The notes beneath the pieces were generated by a model, which saw nothing but the letters and a program-made list of their open reading frames with translations, was not told the origin of the DNA and ran no database searches. The position numbers and the translations under genes were made by a program. DNA of 64,000 bases from Polystyrenella longa (GTDB lineage: Bacteria; Planctomycetota; Planctomycetia; Planctomycetales; Planctomycetaceae), in the NCBI RefSeq assembly GCF_007750395.1, contig NZ_CP036281.1, forward strand, positions 2,255,001 through 2,319,000, written 5' to 3'. Of the stretch, positions 46,627-55,750 are shown one piece after another. Position 1 is the stretch's first letter, and the number at the start of each line of letters is the position of its first letter.

Positions 46627-46779
46627 CTATACCATTTTGCGAATGTCGGCTGCGTGCGTGGGAAAGGCAAAAAGAGTTGCCTTCAGGTTGGTGGCTGTCA
46701 GATTGTATCGCATGGCGAGAGCAAAAATGTTGATCGTTTCTTCGGCTTGGGGGCCGAGAAGGTGTGCTCCCAATATTAA
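46471..46779 (+). other. Possible truncated RelE/Gp49-like toxin remnant
   Basis: A frame of 102 codons starts MYTFMIRGKSGTVPAFEYLAEKHGEQ and continues with a helix and LLKGARCVEIKYLYHFANVG. The GKSGxVPAxEYL start and the IKYLYHF strand recall phage-Gp49/RelE-type toxins. From 46627 on the frame is antisense to the 3' end of the reductase gene, so only the first 50 or so codons could be original. There is no good ribosome site and no antitoxin gene next to it. Likely a remnant, or chance. Confidence 0.2.
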
Positions 46780-47979
46780 GTCAGTCTGCTTGTCGATAAT
46801 TAGTTTATATCCCGCGACCGTTTCTCCGGTTTTACGATTGCTGTTCCAGGACGAAGTCTCTTCAAAACGAACATCGACTTCTGAGTGAGATTCTTTCGCC
46901 TCCTCCTGAGACATGCCCACTGCTGCAATCGCGGGAATCGTGAACGCCACCCGTGGAATATGACCGTAGGAGGGAAGAGTTTCCGGCTCATTGTTGAACA
47001 AGTTATCTGCGATGATGCGTGCTTCCTCATTCGCGGTAGGAGTCAGTTTCGGTTTGCCGCTCGCGGCGCAATCGCCTGCTGCATAAACGATGGGATTGGA
47101 AGTACTTCTCATGTATTGATCAACAATAATACCCTGGTCTTCAAAGTCGACATGGCCTACATCAAGTTGCAAGGTGGAGATGCTAGGGTCACGCCCCGCT
47201 CCGTGGATAATCATATCACACTCAATGAGGCCGCCATCCTCCAAGATCACCTTTTTTGATTTGTTCCCTGCCCCGTCGATACCAACGACTCGGTGACCCA
47301 GTCGAAAATCAATACCTCTCTGTTGAGAATAGTTCTGCAGTAATTTAACTAAGTCGGTATCGAATCCGGTAAGCACATGGTCTTGATGGTCTATTACAGT
47401 GACCTTTTTACCGCAGCGTGCAACGACATGGGCGAATTCCATCGAGATATATCCGCCACCCACGAAAACGATACGGTCGCCAAGATGATCGAGTTCCATA
47501 AACTCATCACTATGTATCAGATATTCTTCTCCCGGGATCGTCAACGGTGTCGGTTTCGCACCTGTGGCGATGACGATCCGGTTTGCATCGAGAGCAAGAT
47601 CATCGACGCAAATTCTCGTTTCATCGCTAAATTTAGCAGTTCCGTGAAAAGTCTCAATTCCATCGTCCTGAAAGGATCGTTCACTCTTAGCGGCGACTGG
47701 CTCAGTAAACTTGTTCTTGAATGCGCATAGTTGTTGCCAGTCGATGTTCACACCATGATCAGTAATCAGTTTACCGTCAGCTCGATGAATCTGGTCGATT
47801 AGCGATGCTGCATGAACGAAGACCTTTTTGGGATTGCATCCACGCAACGCACAGGTTCCTCCGAACTCACGGGATTCTATAAGGGCGACCCGTGAACCGG
47901 ATTTAGCAGTACTGCGTGCGATCTTCGATCCCGCTGGACCGGTGCCGACGACAATAACGTCGAATTGGTTCTTATTCAT
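46627..47979 (-). CDS. Class I pyridine nucleotide-disulfide oxidoreductase (glutathione/mercuric reductase-like)
   Basis: A 450-aa flavoprotein. FAD loop VGTGPAGSKIA (11-21), redox-active disulfide C43-ALRG-C48, NAD(P) loop VFVGGGYISMEFAHV, FAD-end motif VYAAGDCAASGKP, and the C-terminal dimer domain with active-site His (FAFPTHAADI; the usual partner Glu is Asp). It passes electrons from NAD(P)H to a disulfide substrate. There is no heavy-metal domain, so it is not a true MerA. Its ATG overlaps the stop of the AhpD-like gene (ATGA), so the pair is co-translated and the AhpD-like dithiol is a plausible substrate (inference). Confidence 0.92.
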   Translation of the reverse strand: MNKNQFDVIVVGTGPAGSKIARSTAKSGSRVALIESREFGGTCALRGCNPKKVFVHAASLIDQIHRADGKLITDHGVNIDWQQLCAFKNKFTEPVAAKSERSFQDDGIETFHGTAKFSDETRICVDDLALDANRIVIATGAKPTPLTIPGEEYLIHSDEFMELDHLGDRIVFVGGGYISMEFAHVVARCGKKVTVIDHQDHVLTGFDTDLVKLLQNYSQQRGIDFRLGHRVVGIDGAGNKSKKVILEDGGLIECDMIIHGAGRDPSISTLQLDVGHVDFEDQGIIVDQYMRSTSNPIVYAAGDCAASGKPKLTPTANEEARIIADNLFNNEPETLPSYGHIPRVAFTIPAIAAVGMSQEEAKESHSEVDVRFEETSSWNSNRKTGETVAGYKLIIDKQTDLILGAHLLGPQAEETINIFALAMRYNLTATNLKATLFAFPTHAADIRKMV

Positions 47980-48485
47980 GGCAATTCAATATCAAGTCCA
48001 TGGTTCACGCGGTTGGTGAAGTTCGCCAAGCTTACTGTCGCCGCTAATGTGACGAGCTGTCGGTCATCCAGGAATTGTTTCAATCTGTCGACAAGTTCCG
48101 CATCGACTTTGGCAGTGCGGGTTAGTTGATCTGCATATTCCAAAATAGCCTGTTCCTCTTCATCAAATAAATCGGAACCTGCATCCATCGAATTCAGTTG
48201 GTCTTCACTCAAGCCCGCTTTGAGTGCGGCTTGACGATGATAGTGAGAGCAGTAATCGCACTTGTTGATGTGAGACGCTTTGTAATAGGCCAACTCTCGA
48301 TAGCTGTCTTTCAAATCCTGATGGATGCCATCATTGATTTGAGTGACACCACCCAGAACGTCAGGTTGATGAGCTAATGTGCTGAAGAGATTTAGTGATT
48401 GACCGAACTTCTTCTCAATCGCCTTAAGAAGCGGTTGAGAGTCCTGAGGGGCTTCGTCAATCGTTAAGGGGGCTACATAGCTCAT
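47976..48485 (-). CDS. AhpD-like / carboxymuconolactone decarboxylase family protein
   Basis: 169 aa, all helical. The peroxidase active site is C76-DY-C79 in SHINKCDYCSHYHRQA, with E64 and H83 in the AhpD proton-relay positions. AhpD-type proteins act as thiol peroxidases or as electron carriers for peroxiredoxins. I start at ATG 48485 because GGAAAG lies 7 nt before it; an in-frame TTG at 48500 is the alternative. First gene of a two-gene unit with the disulfide reductase. Confidence 0.9.
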   Translation of the reverse strand: MSYVAPLTIDEAPQDSQPLLKAIEKKFGQSLNLFSTLAHQPDVLGGVTQINDGIHQDLKDSYRELAYYKASHINKCDYCSHYHRQAALKAGLSEDQLNSMDAGSDLFDEEEQAILEYADQLTRTAKVDAELVDRLKQFLDDRQLVTLAATVSLANFTNRVNHGLDIELP

Positions 48486-49005
48486 AAGTATTCTTTCCAA
48501 AGTCTAATAGAACTTAAACTAGATTGATTGGTTGCGATGACATCCTGAAAGTGATGACGTCGTCTTTAATTCTGTAGGCAGTGATTACGCCAGGGTGAAC
48601 TGATTGTGGATACGACCGCCCTGCGGTCTATCGGATCGATGGGCGACCACTTGACTATTAGCTGTTTCACTGACAACGGTCTGATAGACTGACCGTCCGG
48701 GTGACTGTTTCCCTATCGAGTATCTTACGCTTTAGCCTTGTAGCACTCACTCAAGGAGCTTATGGAATCGATAATAATTCAATTCCAACAACACAATGTG
48801 GCAAGTTTGTTTATGAATGAGATTACACGGAAGTTTAAAGCACATGTCGTACCATTCGACATGTCTCAATTGCATTGCTTGATGTGGGCGGACACTTCTT
48901 CAATAAAGTCTTCAGGTCAATGACGAGTTCAAACAAATTGGAAATACTCATCCAGGAATATGATTGGTGAAGAGTGTACCTAGTGAAAACTGGGGGCTTG
49001 CAGTT
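48486..49005. other. Intergenic region, contains one weak small frame
   Basis: 520 bp. Apart from the small frame at 48762-48923 (see entry) I see no gene. It must contain the promoter of the AhpD-reductase pair. Confidence 0.4.
48762..48923 (+). CDS. Possible small hypothetical protein, 53 aa
   Basis: Preceded by AAGGAG, but the spacing to the ATG is only 3 nt. The product (MESIIIQFQQHNVASLFMNE, then a basic helix ITRKFKAHVV and an end with HCLMWAD) is soluble and has no relatives I know. It may be a real micro-gene or chance. Confidence 0.3.
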   Translation: MESIIIQFQQHNVASLFMNEITRKFKAHVVPFDMSQLHCLMWADTSSIKSSGQ

Positions 49006-50301
49006 TTACTCTTGGCTACCGGCGGAATCGATCCAGGAGGAGAGTCCTGTTGATTCGATACCGGGCCAGAAGAGCAAGAGCAAGACTCCTCCCGCAATGG
49101 CGATGCCGAATGAGATCGCCACATAGAAAAGCAGTCTGCGGCTCCCGAGCATGGCAACTGCCCCCGCTTTGAACACCAGGTTCGACATCGTAGCGATAAG
49201 AATCACGCGCCAGGCGGTGGTACCGTCAATCCGTTCTTCGTTGAACATCTTGGCGGTCGAGAGTGTAATTGCGTCTACATCGGTCAAACCAGAGATACCT
49301 GCGATCCAGTACAATGCCTGTTCACCGAATATGTCTCGGGCGGCGGCGACAATGAACAGAACAGCGGCGTAGAGTACGCCAAAAATAATCGCTGGTTTTA
49401 GTTGTGCCGGATTGTCGTGATTTGGCGGTTCGGTTTTCTGATTTCGAAGTGGAAAATACATTGCGAAACATTCGGCAATCATTAACAGGAGCATCAGTAC
49501 CATTGGGATTAAAGCATCCCTCAGCAGATTTGGGGCTACGATTCCAATTTCAATCAGGACACGAATATTGACAATAGTCGAGGCGATGAGGACAACCAGA
49601 GCGGCCAGGCCGCTCAGTTCGGGAGATTCTTTCGTTTGTCTGGCGTAGCTGACGGTTGTCGCAGTGCTGGATATCAACCCGCCAAAGATTCCGCCAAGGA
49701 TCGAACCGACTCTTGCTCCCAGTAATTTGTAGGCGACGTATGCAACCATACTGATGCCGACAATCAAAACCACCATTCGCCAGATGTCATAAGGATTCAA
49801 GACCTCGTAGGGGCCATAGGTTTCGTCTGGGAGCAGTGGCAGAATGATCAACCCAATCAATGCCAGATTCATGACCGCTTTGAGATCTTTACCCGTGAGC
49901 GAATTGACGATTCCGTGCAGTCGGTCTTTCCAGTGCAATAGCACCGCTGTAATGCCCGCAGTAACAACTGCAGGACCGGTCAGTCCCACTCCCAGTGCAC
50001 ATCCTACGACGAACATCAACAATGCAGCGACCTCGGTCGTCATGCCAAAATCGAACGTTTTGGCGCGTATCTTAGCGAGGTTTGCAACAGTCAAGAGAAA
50101 GGCGACCGCGACTAGACCTGCAGCTGTCAACCAGCTAGCTTGATCTGCACCAAGTGTGACCGTCAGCGTTCCCAATAAAGTAATGAGAGGGAAAGTGCGA
50201 ATCCCTGCGATCTCGGATTCTTTCCACTCACGCTGCAATCCAACGAGTAGTCCGAGTCCAAATGAAATAGCCAGTGCCAGATGCGTTTCTGAAAGTTCCA
50301 T
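49006..50301 (-). CDS. MgtC/DUF4010 membrane protein
   Basis: 431 aa from the chosen ATG. The N-terminal MgtC domain (about 5-140) begins ALAISFGLGLLVGLQREWKESEIAGIRTFPLITLLGT, with the conserved Glu/Arg positions; the second half is DUF4010 (GARVGSILGGIFGGLISSTATTVSYARQTKE, GISGLTDVDAITLSTAKM). About 12 membrane helices. MgtC proteins support survival at low Mg2+ or in hosts, and the DUF4010 fusions are uncharacterised. An upstream TTG at 50373 would add 24 polar residues; ATG 50301 fits the family better, though neither has a strong ribosome site. Confidence 0.88.
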   Translation of the reverse strand: MELSETHLALAISFGLGLLVGLQREWKESEIAGIRTFPLITLLGTLTVTLGADQASWLTAAGLVAVAFLLTVANLAKIRAKTFDFGMTTEVAALLMFVVGCALGVGLTGPAVVTAGITAVLLHWKDRLHGIVNSLTGKDLKAVMNLALIGLIILPLLPDETYGPYEVLNPYDIWRMVVLIVGISMVAYVAYKLLGARVGSILGGIFGGLISSTATTVSYARQTKESPELSGLAALVVLIASTIVNIRVLIEIGIVAPNLLRDALIPMVLMLLLMIAECFAMYFPLRNQKTEPPNHDNPAQLKPAIIFGVLYAAVLFIVAAARDIFGEQALYWIAGISGLTDVDAITLSTAKMFNEERIDGTTAWRVILIATMSNLVFKAGAVAMLGSRRLLFYVAISFGIAIAGGVLLLLFWPGIESTGLSSWIDSAGSQE

Positions 50302-50598
50302 ACCACTTAGATAGCCTTCGTCTTGTACTGCAATCTGATAATCTGCGGGAGGAACTAGCGGACAACATTTCAATGAACCAGTTTTCCCTCCTCTGGCGGT
50401 CCTGTAGACGTTCCTTGATTACCTCTGTTTCAAGAATGGTTCAGATCGATTTAAAATGGAAATCGGGATGAACAATTGCCTGCAGCTCAGTGAAAAAATA
50501 TAGAATTTAATGGGTTAGTCGACTAAGTTGAAATATCGCGGGTTGGATGAAGCAAAATAAATGTTCGCTCGGCTAATTAACAGTCGAAACTGGAAGGA

Positions 50599-51540
50599 TC
50601 ATTCTTGATGAGAGACGATCACTTTACCACGTTCAACACCTTGTTCTACATATCGATGTGCGTCCGCCGCCTTGCTCAGCGGGAATGTACTGTCAATCGT
50701 AATCTTAAGTTTCCCCTGCTCATACAGATCTATCAGCGTTCGTAAATCATCGGCGTTCGGCTTGGCCAGCATCACCGTACCAGACTTGGAAAGCGGCCAG
50801 GTGACCACTGTCATGATCATTCCTTTCACATCTGGTTCGGTGGAAACATAACGTCCTCCCTTATTGAGGACGGTCCGCGAGTTCCAGTAACCCGACTTTC
50901 CAGCAGCATCAAATACGACATCCCATCGTTCTGCTGAATCTTCGAAGTTGACATCTTCGTAATTGTAAAAGTGGTCGGCACCTAACGACTTGCAGAATTC
51001 CTCATTGTCGCCGCTGGCCACCGCATCCACATGGCAATCATAAGCCTTGGCGATCTGTACGGCGAAAGCTCCTACGCCCCCGCTGGCTCCATTGATCAAG
51101 ACATGGTCTCCTGTTTGCATATTTCCATGGTTCCGGAGTGACTGAAGTGCGGTTGTACCCGCAAGAGGAATGGCGGCAGCTTGTTCAAACGGAAGGCCCG
51201 CTGGAATCCTGGCGACGACTTCAGGCTCGCACACAGCATATTCGGCCAAGGCACCTCCATACTTATTGTCCAAGAAAGCAATGACTCGATCACCTGGATC
51301 AAACGTCGATTTCGTAGGAGATTCGATAATCTCGCCGGCAACGTCATATCCAGGTATTCTAGGAAATCCACCCGGAAGAATTCCCTTCATTTCTCCGCTT
51401 CGCAATCGATAATCGATTGGATTTACGCTGGATGCATGCACTTTAATCAAAATCTCATTAGCTGACCGCTGCGGGATTGGGCGGTCTGTCAACCGCAACA
51501 CGTCTGGAGTTCCATAGTCATCAAAAACGACTGCGCGCAT
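50599..51540 (-). CDS. Zinc-independent NADP-dependent oxidoreductase (quinone oxidoreductase-like MDR)
   Basis: A 313-aa medium-chain reductase. The N-terminal GroES-like domain is MRAVVFDDYGTPDVLRL, HASSVNPIDYRLRSG, GYDVAGEI; the NADPH loop INGASGGVGAFAVQIAKA and the C-terminal GKLKITIDSTFPLSKAADAHRYVEQGVERGKVIV follow. The zinc-ligand Cys cluster of alcohol dehydrogenases is absent, as in quinone oxidoreductases. The frame runs on to 51798, adding 86 low-complexity residues; I take the ATG at 51540, where the family N-terminus begins, although AAAGGA is only 3 nt before it. It is separated from the sulfur operon by 200 bp on the same strand. Confidence 0.88.
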   Translation of the reverse strand: MRAVVFDDYGTPDVLRLTDRPIPQRSANEILIKVHASSVNPIDYRLRSGEMKGILPGGFPRIPGYDVAGEIIESPTKSTFDPGDRVIAFLDNKYGGALAEYAVCEPEVVARIPAGLPFEQAAAIPLAGTTALQSLRNHGNMQTGDHVLINGASGGVGAFAVQIAKAYDCHVDAVASGDNEEFCKSLGADHFYNYEDVNFEDSAERWDVVFDAAGKSGYWNSRTVLNKGGRYVSTEPDVKGMIMTVVTWPLSKSGTVMLAKPNADDLRTLIDLYEQGKLKITIDSTFPLSKAADAHRYVEQGVERGKVIVSHQE

Positions 51541-51740
51541 AGATCCTTTGTTTAAGTTCTTTTTATCTGTGGCCGCATTGTCAGTAATCTCGTTGCTGGA
51601 GTTTGTATCTGTCGATAGGGGTGAACTTCTCATCGTCGCTCCAATCATGTCGAATAATTCTGTATTCGTCGGACTCATGCAATTCGGTGAACGCATTTCG
51701 ATGAACGTTGTATCTTGTAATACTCTCAATGTGGTGTGTG

Positions 51741-52349
51741 TTATCGGCTTGTAAACGTTTCCAGAGCGACTAAAACGCCCGAGAGGAGAATGGCACAACC
51801 GATAGTTACCATTGTATTATTTATTGGTAGAACCTCATGGAGAGTCAGCTTTCCTTTGTCTCCTACTGGATTGATCTTACGCGCGATCCATCCTGAAGCC
51901 ATTGCAAACAGATACGAACCGGCGATCATTCCGACGATCATGGCTATGGCATCAAAGTTTCCCTGCCCGAGTGCCGCAGCGCCGGTACCAGGACAATAAG
52001 CTGATAAGGCGAAACCACAACCAAATATCAGACCTCCGATGGTATTGGATGCCAGTCGAGTGGGTTTAATATGCAGTTCAACCATACCGAGTCGGTGCAT
52101 TAAATGAATACCTAACATACCGACGACGACGGCACTTAACATGACTTTAACAACAGTGAAATCGACCAGTAAAAGTTGACCGATCAAGACGTGAAATTTA
52201 GCGACGCCCCCCTTCTGTAGCAAGAACCCAAAGAGTATTCCGAAGAAGAGGCCCAAGACCAATGTCTTGTTCGATTCGACGGGGACCTTGGCTGCAGATT
52301 GCTTATTGTCAGCGTCTGCATGAATCGGTTTGTCAATATGAATTGCCAT
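51741..52349 (-). CDS. YeeE/YedE-type sulfur transporter subunit (second)
   Basis: 202 aa with four or five membrane helices. Characteristic Sulf_transp pattern: GGLIFGCGFALSAYCPGTGAAALGQG, with the conserved Cys in YCPGTG and in FGCGF. The N-terminal 30 residues are polar and cytoplasmic. Such half-length proteins pair with another YeeE/YedE half (the gene at 52428) to form a thiosulfate- or sulfur-compound channel. The start has GGAG 8 nt upstream. It lies 78 nt downstream of its partner and is probably in the same transcript. Confidence 0.9.
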   Translation of the reverse strand: MAIHIDKPIHADADNKQSAAKVPVESNKTLVLGLFFGILFGFLLQKGGVAKFHVLIGQLLLVDFTVVKVMLSAVVVGMLGIHLMHRLGMVELHIKPTRLASNTIGGLIFGCGFALSAYCPGTGAAALGQGNFDAIAMIVGMIAGSYLFAMASGWIARKINPVGDKGKLTLHEVLPINNTMVTIGCAILLSGVLVALETFTSR

Positions 52350-52427
52350 TATTGTTCTCCGTGAATCACCCTATAGGGGCTATACAGTTAAATCGACCCA
52401 ATCAGGCCGACTCTATGGAGTGCTTGT

Positions 52428-52988
52428 CTAGCTCCAGTACATCAGCATCGCTGTCACTATCCCACCGATGAAAAAGCAAATTGCCGAAATCCATGATCCG
52501 ACTGCGAGTTGTAACGTGCCGCTAATTCCATGTCCGCTGGTGCAACCTCCAGCCATGCGGGCACCGAAGGCCATTAAGATGCCGCCGGCGCAGGTAACCA
52601 CAATTCTTAACAATCCGCTGTCATTGCCGAAGCGTTCCTGCCACATAGCGGGTAATAGCTGTCCTGTTAGCTCATTCCCCGTCAGGGCAGCGACGAATGC
52701 ACCTATTATTACTCCTCCGACAAGCATCAGTTCCCAACCGACTTTAGGAGGGTTATCCTGGAAATATTTGAGCGAATTTGTAAAAGTCGGGGCAATCCAC
52801 CTTCCCAGCATTCCCGCGATACGGGCATATGCCGTCGATGCTCCGAGTGGTTTATTCGAAAAATAAAACGTTAACATCGATAGCCCCCCAATTAATGCAC
52901 CTACTAGATAAGGAGACCAAGCGGGGCCGGGGTAATCCAGTGGGTTGATCTTGGCCAATAAAGTGGCTGTCATCGTTTCTGCACTCAT
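52428..52988 (-). CDS. YeeE/YedE-type sulfur transporter subunit (first)
   Basis: 186 aa, about five membrane helices. It has the diagnostic FGARMAGGCTSGHGISG motif whose Cys is needed for thiosulfate uptake in characterised relatives, plus PAWSPYLVGALIGGLSMLTFYF near the start and LMLVGGVIIGAFVAAL in the middle. Its ATG overlaps the stop of the persulfide dioxygenase gene by 4 nt, so expression is coupled. Together with 51741-52349 it forms the two-part transporter common beside this dioxygenase. Confidence 0.92.
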   Translation of the reverse strand: MSAETMTATLLAKINPLDYPGPAWSPYLVGALIGGLSMLTFYFSNKPLGASTAYARIAGMLGRWIAPTFTNSLKYFQDNPPKVGWELMLVGGVIIGAFVAALTGNELTGQLLPAMWQERFGNDSGLLRIVVTCAGGILMAFGARMAGGCTSGHGISGTLQLAVGSWISAICFFIGGIVTAMLMYWS

Positions 52989-54394
52989 GCTTCTACCCCT
53001 TCCGATTGTTCAACGGCATACCCGGCAGCAGTCCACGCACTCCAGCTCCCTGGTACATTGCGGACGTCGCTAAAGCCGCGGGCCTTCATTAAACTTGAGG
53101 CGATACTCGCCCGATATCCGCTTGCGCAGTAGGTGACATACGAGGCATCTTTATCTAATCCGTTTATTCTTTCTCTCATATCCGCAACGAAGTAGTGCTG
53201 GGCTCCCGGAATGTGGCCGGATTCCCATTCACTGGGAGAACGGACATCCAGAATTATCAGTTCATTGTTTGCCGAATGTTGTTCGTGTAAATCATGTACG
53301 GAAACTTGCGGTAATGTCTCGAATGGCAGTCCTGAAATCTCCCAAGCTTTCATTCCACCACTTAAGAAGCCGGCAAATGAGAAGTGTCCCGTGCGAACAA
53401 TTAGACGCTGTATGCGATCAACGTCAGCTTCATCCTCAACGATTAATAGCAAACGTTGATCAAGAGAAAACATCTGACCAATCCACGCCGAAAGTTCAGG
53501 TCGATCTCCTATATTGATTGCCCCTGCCACGTGTCCCCCACCAAATGCCAGCATTGAACGAGTATCCACAATTGTAATGCCGGGTTCTCGCGACACTTGG
53601 CGAAACTCTTTCGGAGGTAGAGCTGGAATTGTTGGAAGACGGTCCATAATATCGGGACCATCCGCGTTAACTATTTTCAGCTCTGGATAGTGGGCGGGGA
53701 CTGGTGGTGCATCATCGATAACGAACTGACGGAAGCTTTTCAAATCAGGGAATTTGAGAAAGTGATTCGTGCGTCGTTCGTATCCAATAGTGCTCTGTAG
53801 CCGATCACCAATATCGGCTCCGCAAGCAGAGCCCGCTCCGTGGCCTGGGTAGATCGTAATGAAGTCGTCAAGACCCAGATAATACTCATAGAGTGTGTTA
53901 TAAAGCTCGTCTGCAAGCAATTCCGTTTCTTTATCGCCCAGCAAATCTGGTCGCCCCGCCGAGCCTACGAACAGTGAATCTCCGGTAAATACCGCCCATG
54001 GATTCTCAGCGTCACGCTCATACAACTCGTAAGACAGGTGTTCGGGAGTGTGACCGGGTGTGTGCTTAGCTATCAGACGGAAAGCTCCGAAGTCGAAGCT
54101 TTGTCCATCCTTTACCGATTCTCCGCTGAAGTGATAGTCGGCGTGCTCACTACTCAAATAAATATTTGCAGTCCCAATCCGGCTTTCCAGCGATCGACTT
54201 CCTGAAACAAAATCCGCGTGGATATGTGTCTCAAAAATATGAGTGATTGACAGGCCGTGCTTCCGGGATAATTGCTCGTAGACCTCGACATCAGTTCTGG
54301 GATCAATGACCGCGGCAACCCCTGTGTCCGTGTCTCCCACTAAATAGGATAACTGTGCAATACCGTGAGTGAAAATGCTTTCCATCACAAACAT
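52985..54394 (-). CDS. Metallo-beta-lactamase-fold persulfide dioxygenase with two rhodanese domains
   Basis: 469 aa. The MBL domain (1-245) has metal ligands H57 and H59 with D61 (THIHADFVSG; Phe replaces the last His of HxHxDH, as is usual in this subfamily), H115 (TPGHTPEH) and D139 (FTGDSLF), plus YPGHGAG. Two rhodanese domains follow: the first (about 265-355) lacks a catalytic Cys, while the second ends with YCASGYRAS, whose Cys carries persulfide. Such enzymes oxidise glutathione- or other persulfides to sulfite and transfer sulfane sulfur to thiosulfate. Start ATG 54394 follows AAGGAG at 8 nt. First gene of the sulfur operon. Confidence 0.93.
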   Translation of the reverse strand: MFVMESIFTHGIAQLSYLVGDTDTGVAAVIDPRTDVEVYEQLSRKHGLSITHIFETHIHADFVSGSRSLESRIGTANIYLSSEHADYHFSGESVKDGQSFDFGAFRLIAKHTPGHTPEHLSYELYERDAENPWAVFTGDSLFVGSAGRPDLLGDKETELLADELYNTLYEYYLGLDDFITIYPGHGAGSACGADIGDRLQSTIGYERRTNHFLKFPDLKSFRQFVIDDAPPVPAHYPELKIVNADGPDIMDRLPTIPALPPKEFRQVSREPGITIVDTRSMLAFGGGHVAGAINIGDRPELSAWIGQMFSLDQRLLLIVEDEADVDRIQRLIVRTGHFSFAGFLSGGMKAWEISGLPFETLPQVSVHDLHEQHSANNELIILDVRSPSEWESGHIPGAQHYFVADMRERINGLDKDASYVTYCASGYRASIASSLMKARGFSDVRNVPGSWSAWTAAGYAVEQSEGVEA

Positions 54395-54553
54395 GGTCGA
54401 GCTCCTTGATGGCTAATTATTTTTGACGACACATTTATCTGTGCCACGAATGTTTCAGTGTCCCCCCAACCCAGTCGGGAAATGTGTCGCCCCCTACCCA
54501 GTCGAGAAATACAGAGAAACCGATCTATGCTATTCGCTCGCCTGAGGAGGACA

Positions 54554-55750
54554 TCAAGAGGCGGCATAACGGCAAATCGCCGCCGCTGGTAATTCCTTAG
54601 GAAGCGATTCTTCTTCCAGTAATTCAACACGACCATCGGCTTGTAATGTCTTGATGGCCGCCAAATCGAATAAGTCGTAATTGTTGGCAGAAGATTGTTC
54701 TTCGATAGTCGTCTCACGAATGGAGGCATCGTATTTCCCCCAACAGTGACTTCCTGCTTTCAATAAGAGTGTATCAATACGACCATCATGGGCTGCGTTT
54801 AGAATTGCTTCAACGGAATCTTCAGCCGTATCGGTATGTGCAACAGAGTTCCAGCGTTCCAAAGCTTGGTGTTCCCGCTTGTGGAACTGTTTTGCTACTA
54901 GCGGCCAAGCCTTTTGGTGCAATTCTTCAGCGGAAAGCTCATCAGGATTTCCACCGATGGGTTCCTCTATTAGGTGACTGTATTCGGAAGCGTCGCGGAA
55001 ATACGGGAATAATTCATCAACTCCCGCAAAGACTAAAGGCCGGCTGTCCGCGTGTAATGCTTCTCCGATCGCTTCGTCGATGATGCGAAAATAACGGCGA
55101 AGCTCATGTTCCTGATCAGTTTCGACATGCCCGTGGGGGACGGCATTCTCGCCACCACCCGAAGCTACCTTAAACGAATGCATGTTAAATCCCTTCTGAT
55201 GATCGCCGCTAACGATGGACTGGAGTCCAGCCGGCAAATCTTCAATGGGTCGCTCAGACAATCCGCTCCGCGATCCCTCAAGGAACCTCACTTTCCCTTG
55301 GCTGACGGCAAGTACGCAGTATTCAAGATCACTCTGGGCAGCTCTCAGTAGCGGTTTCAAATGGAATCTATGAGAAACCAATGTCAGCTCGTCGACGGGC
55401 ATTTGGAGTTGATAAACCTGTTCCTCTCCGTCGTTTAACAATATCGCCAAACCATCAGCCTGATGACGCCAGAATTCACGATTGGCATCTGTGTCCAAGT
55501 TACAACGAGCTTGGGCCAATTTGCAGAGTCGATCGATTTCTCCGGATTCGACTCCCGCCTTTTTAAGTTGTTCCTCCGCTTCCGCCAAACGATTCTTTAA
55601 TCGAATCGGATCCTCTCTTATTTCTTTACCGGAACGGTGGGTGGGCATGTAGATTGAAACACACCAGTTGTCTTCACTTTCAAAGAGTTTTTCAATGTCT
55701 GCCAGTGTCGGGGAGTCAAATGTCGTGGGTGATGGCGTCGTCGGGTTCAT
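54554..55750 (-). CDS. baeRF3-type release-factor-like protein
   Basis: 398 aa. Matches the bacterial archaeo-eukaryotic release factor families (baeRF3): N-terminal LFESEDNWCVSIYMPTHRSGKE, the central switch HRFHLKPLLRAAQSDLEYCVLAVSQGKVRFLEGSR, RYFRIIDEAIGEALHADSRPLVFAGVDELFPYFRDAS, and the C-terminal DAAHDGRIDTLLLKAGSHCWG-like region (here NAAHDGRID). Proteins of this kind are predicted to act on ribosomes or in stress, without a proven function. ATG 55750 is chosen because GGAG lies 9 nt upstream; the frame begins at 55831. Single gene. Confidence 0.88.
   Translation of the reverse strand: MNPTTPSPTTFDSPTLADIEKLFESEDNWCVSIYMPTHRSGKEIREDPIRLKNRLAEAEEQLKKAGVESGEIDRLCKLAQARCNLDTDANREFWRHQADGLAILLNDGEEQVYQLQMPVDELTLVSHRFHLKPLLRAAQSDLEYCVLAVSQGKVRFLEGSRSGLSERPIEDLPAGLQSIVSGDHQKGFNMHSFKVASGGGENAVPHGHVETDQEHELRRYFRIIDEAIGEALHADSRPLVFAGVDELFPYFRDASEYSHLIEEPIGGNPDELSAEELHQKAWPLVAKQFHKREHQALERWNSVAHTDTAEDSVEAILNAAHDGRIDTLLLKAGSHCWGKYDASIRETTIEEQSSANNYDLFDLAAIKTLQADGRVELLEEESLPKELPAAAICRYAAS

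Noticed and set aside
46627-47979. Mercuric reductase (merA) label for the disulfide reductase
   Set aside because: There is no N-terminal heavy-metal domain and no C-terminal vicinal Cys pair; the end reads FAFPTHAADIRKMV.
54425-54520. Short imperfect repeat CCCAGTCGGGAAAT / CCCAGTCGAGAAAT
   Set aside because: Only two short imperfect copies in an ordinary intergenic gap; no array and no spacer pattern, so not a CRISPR or an obvious site.
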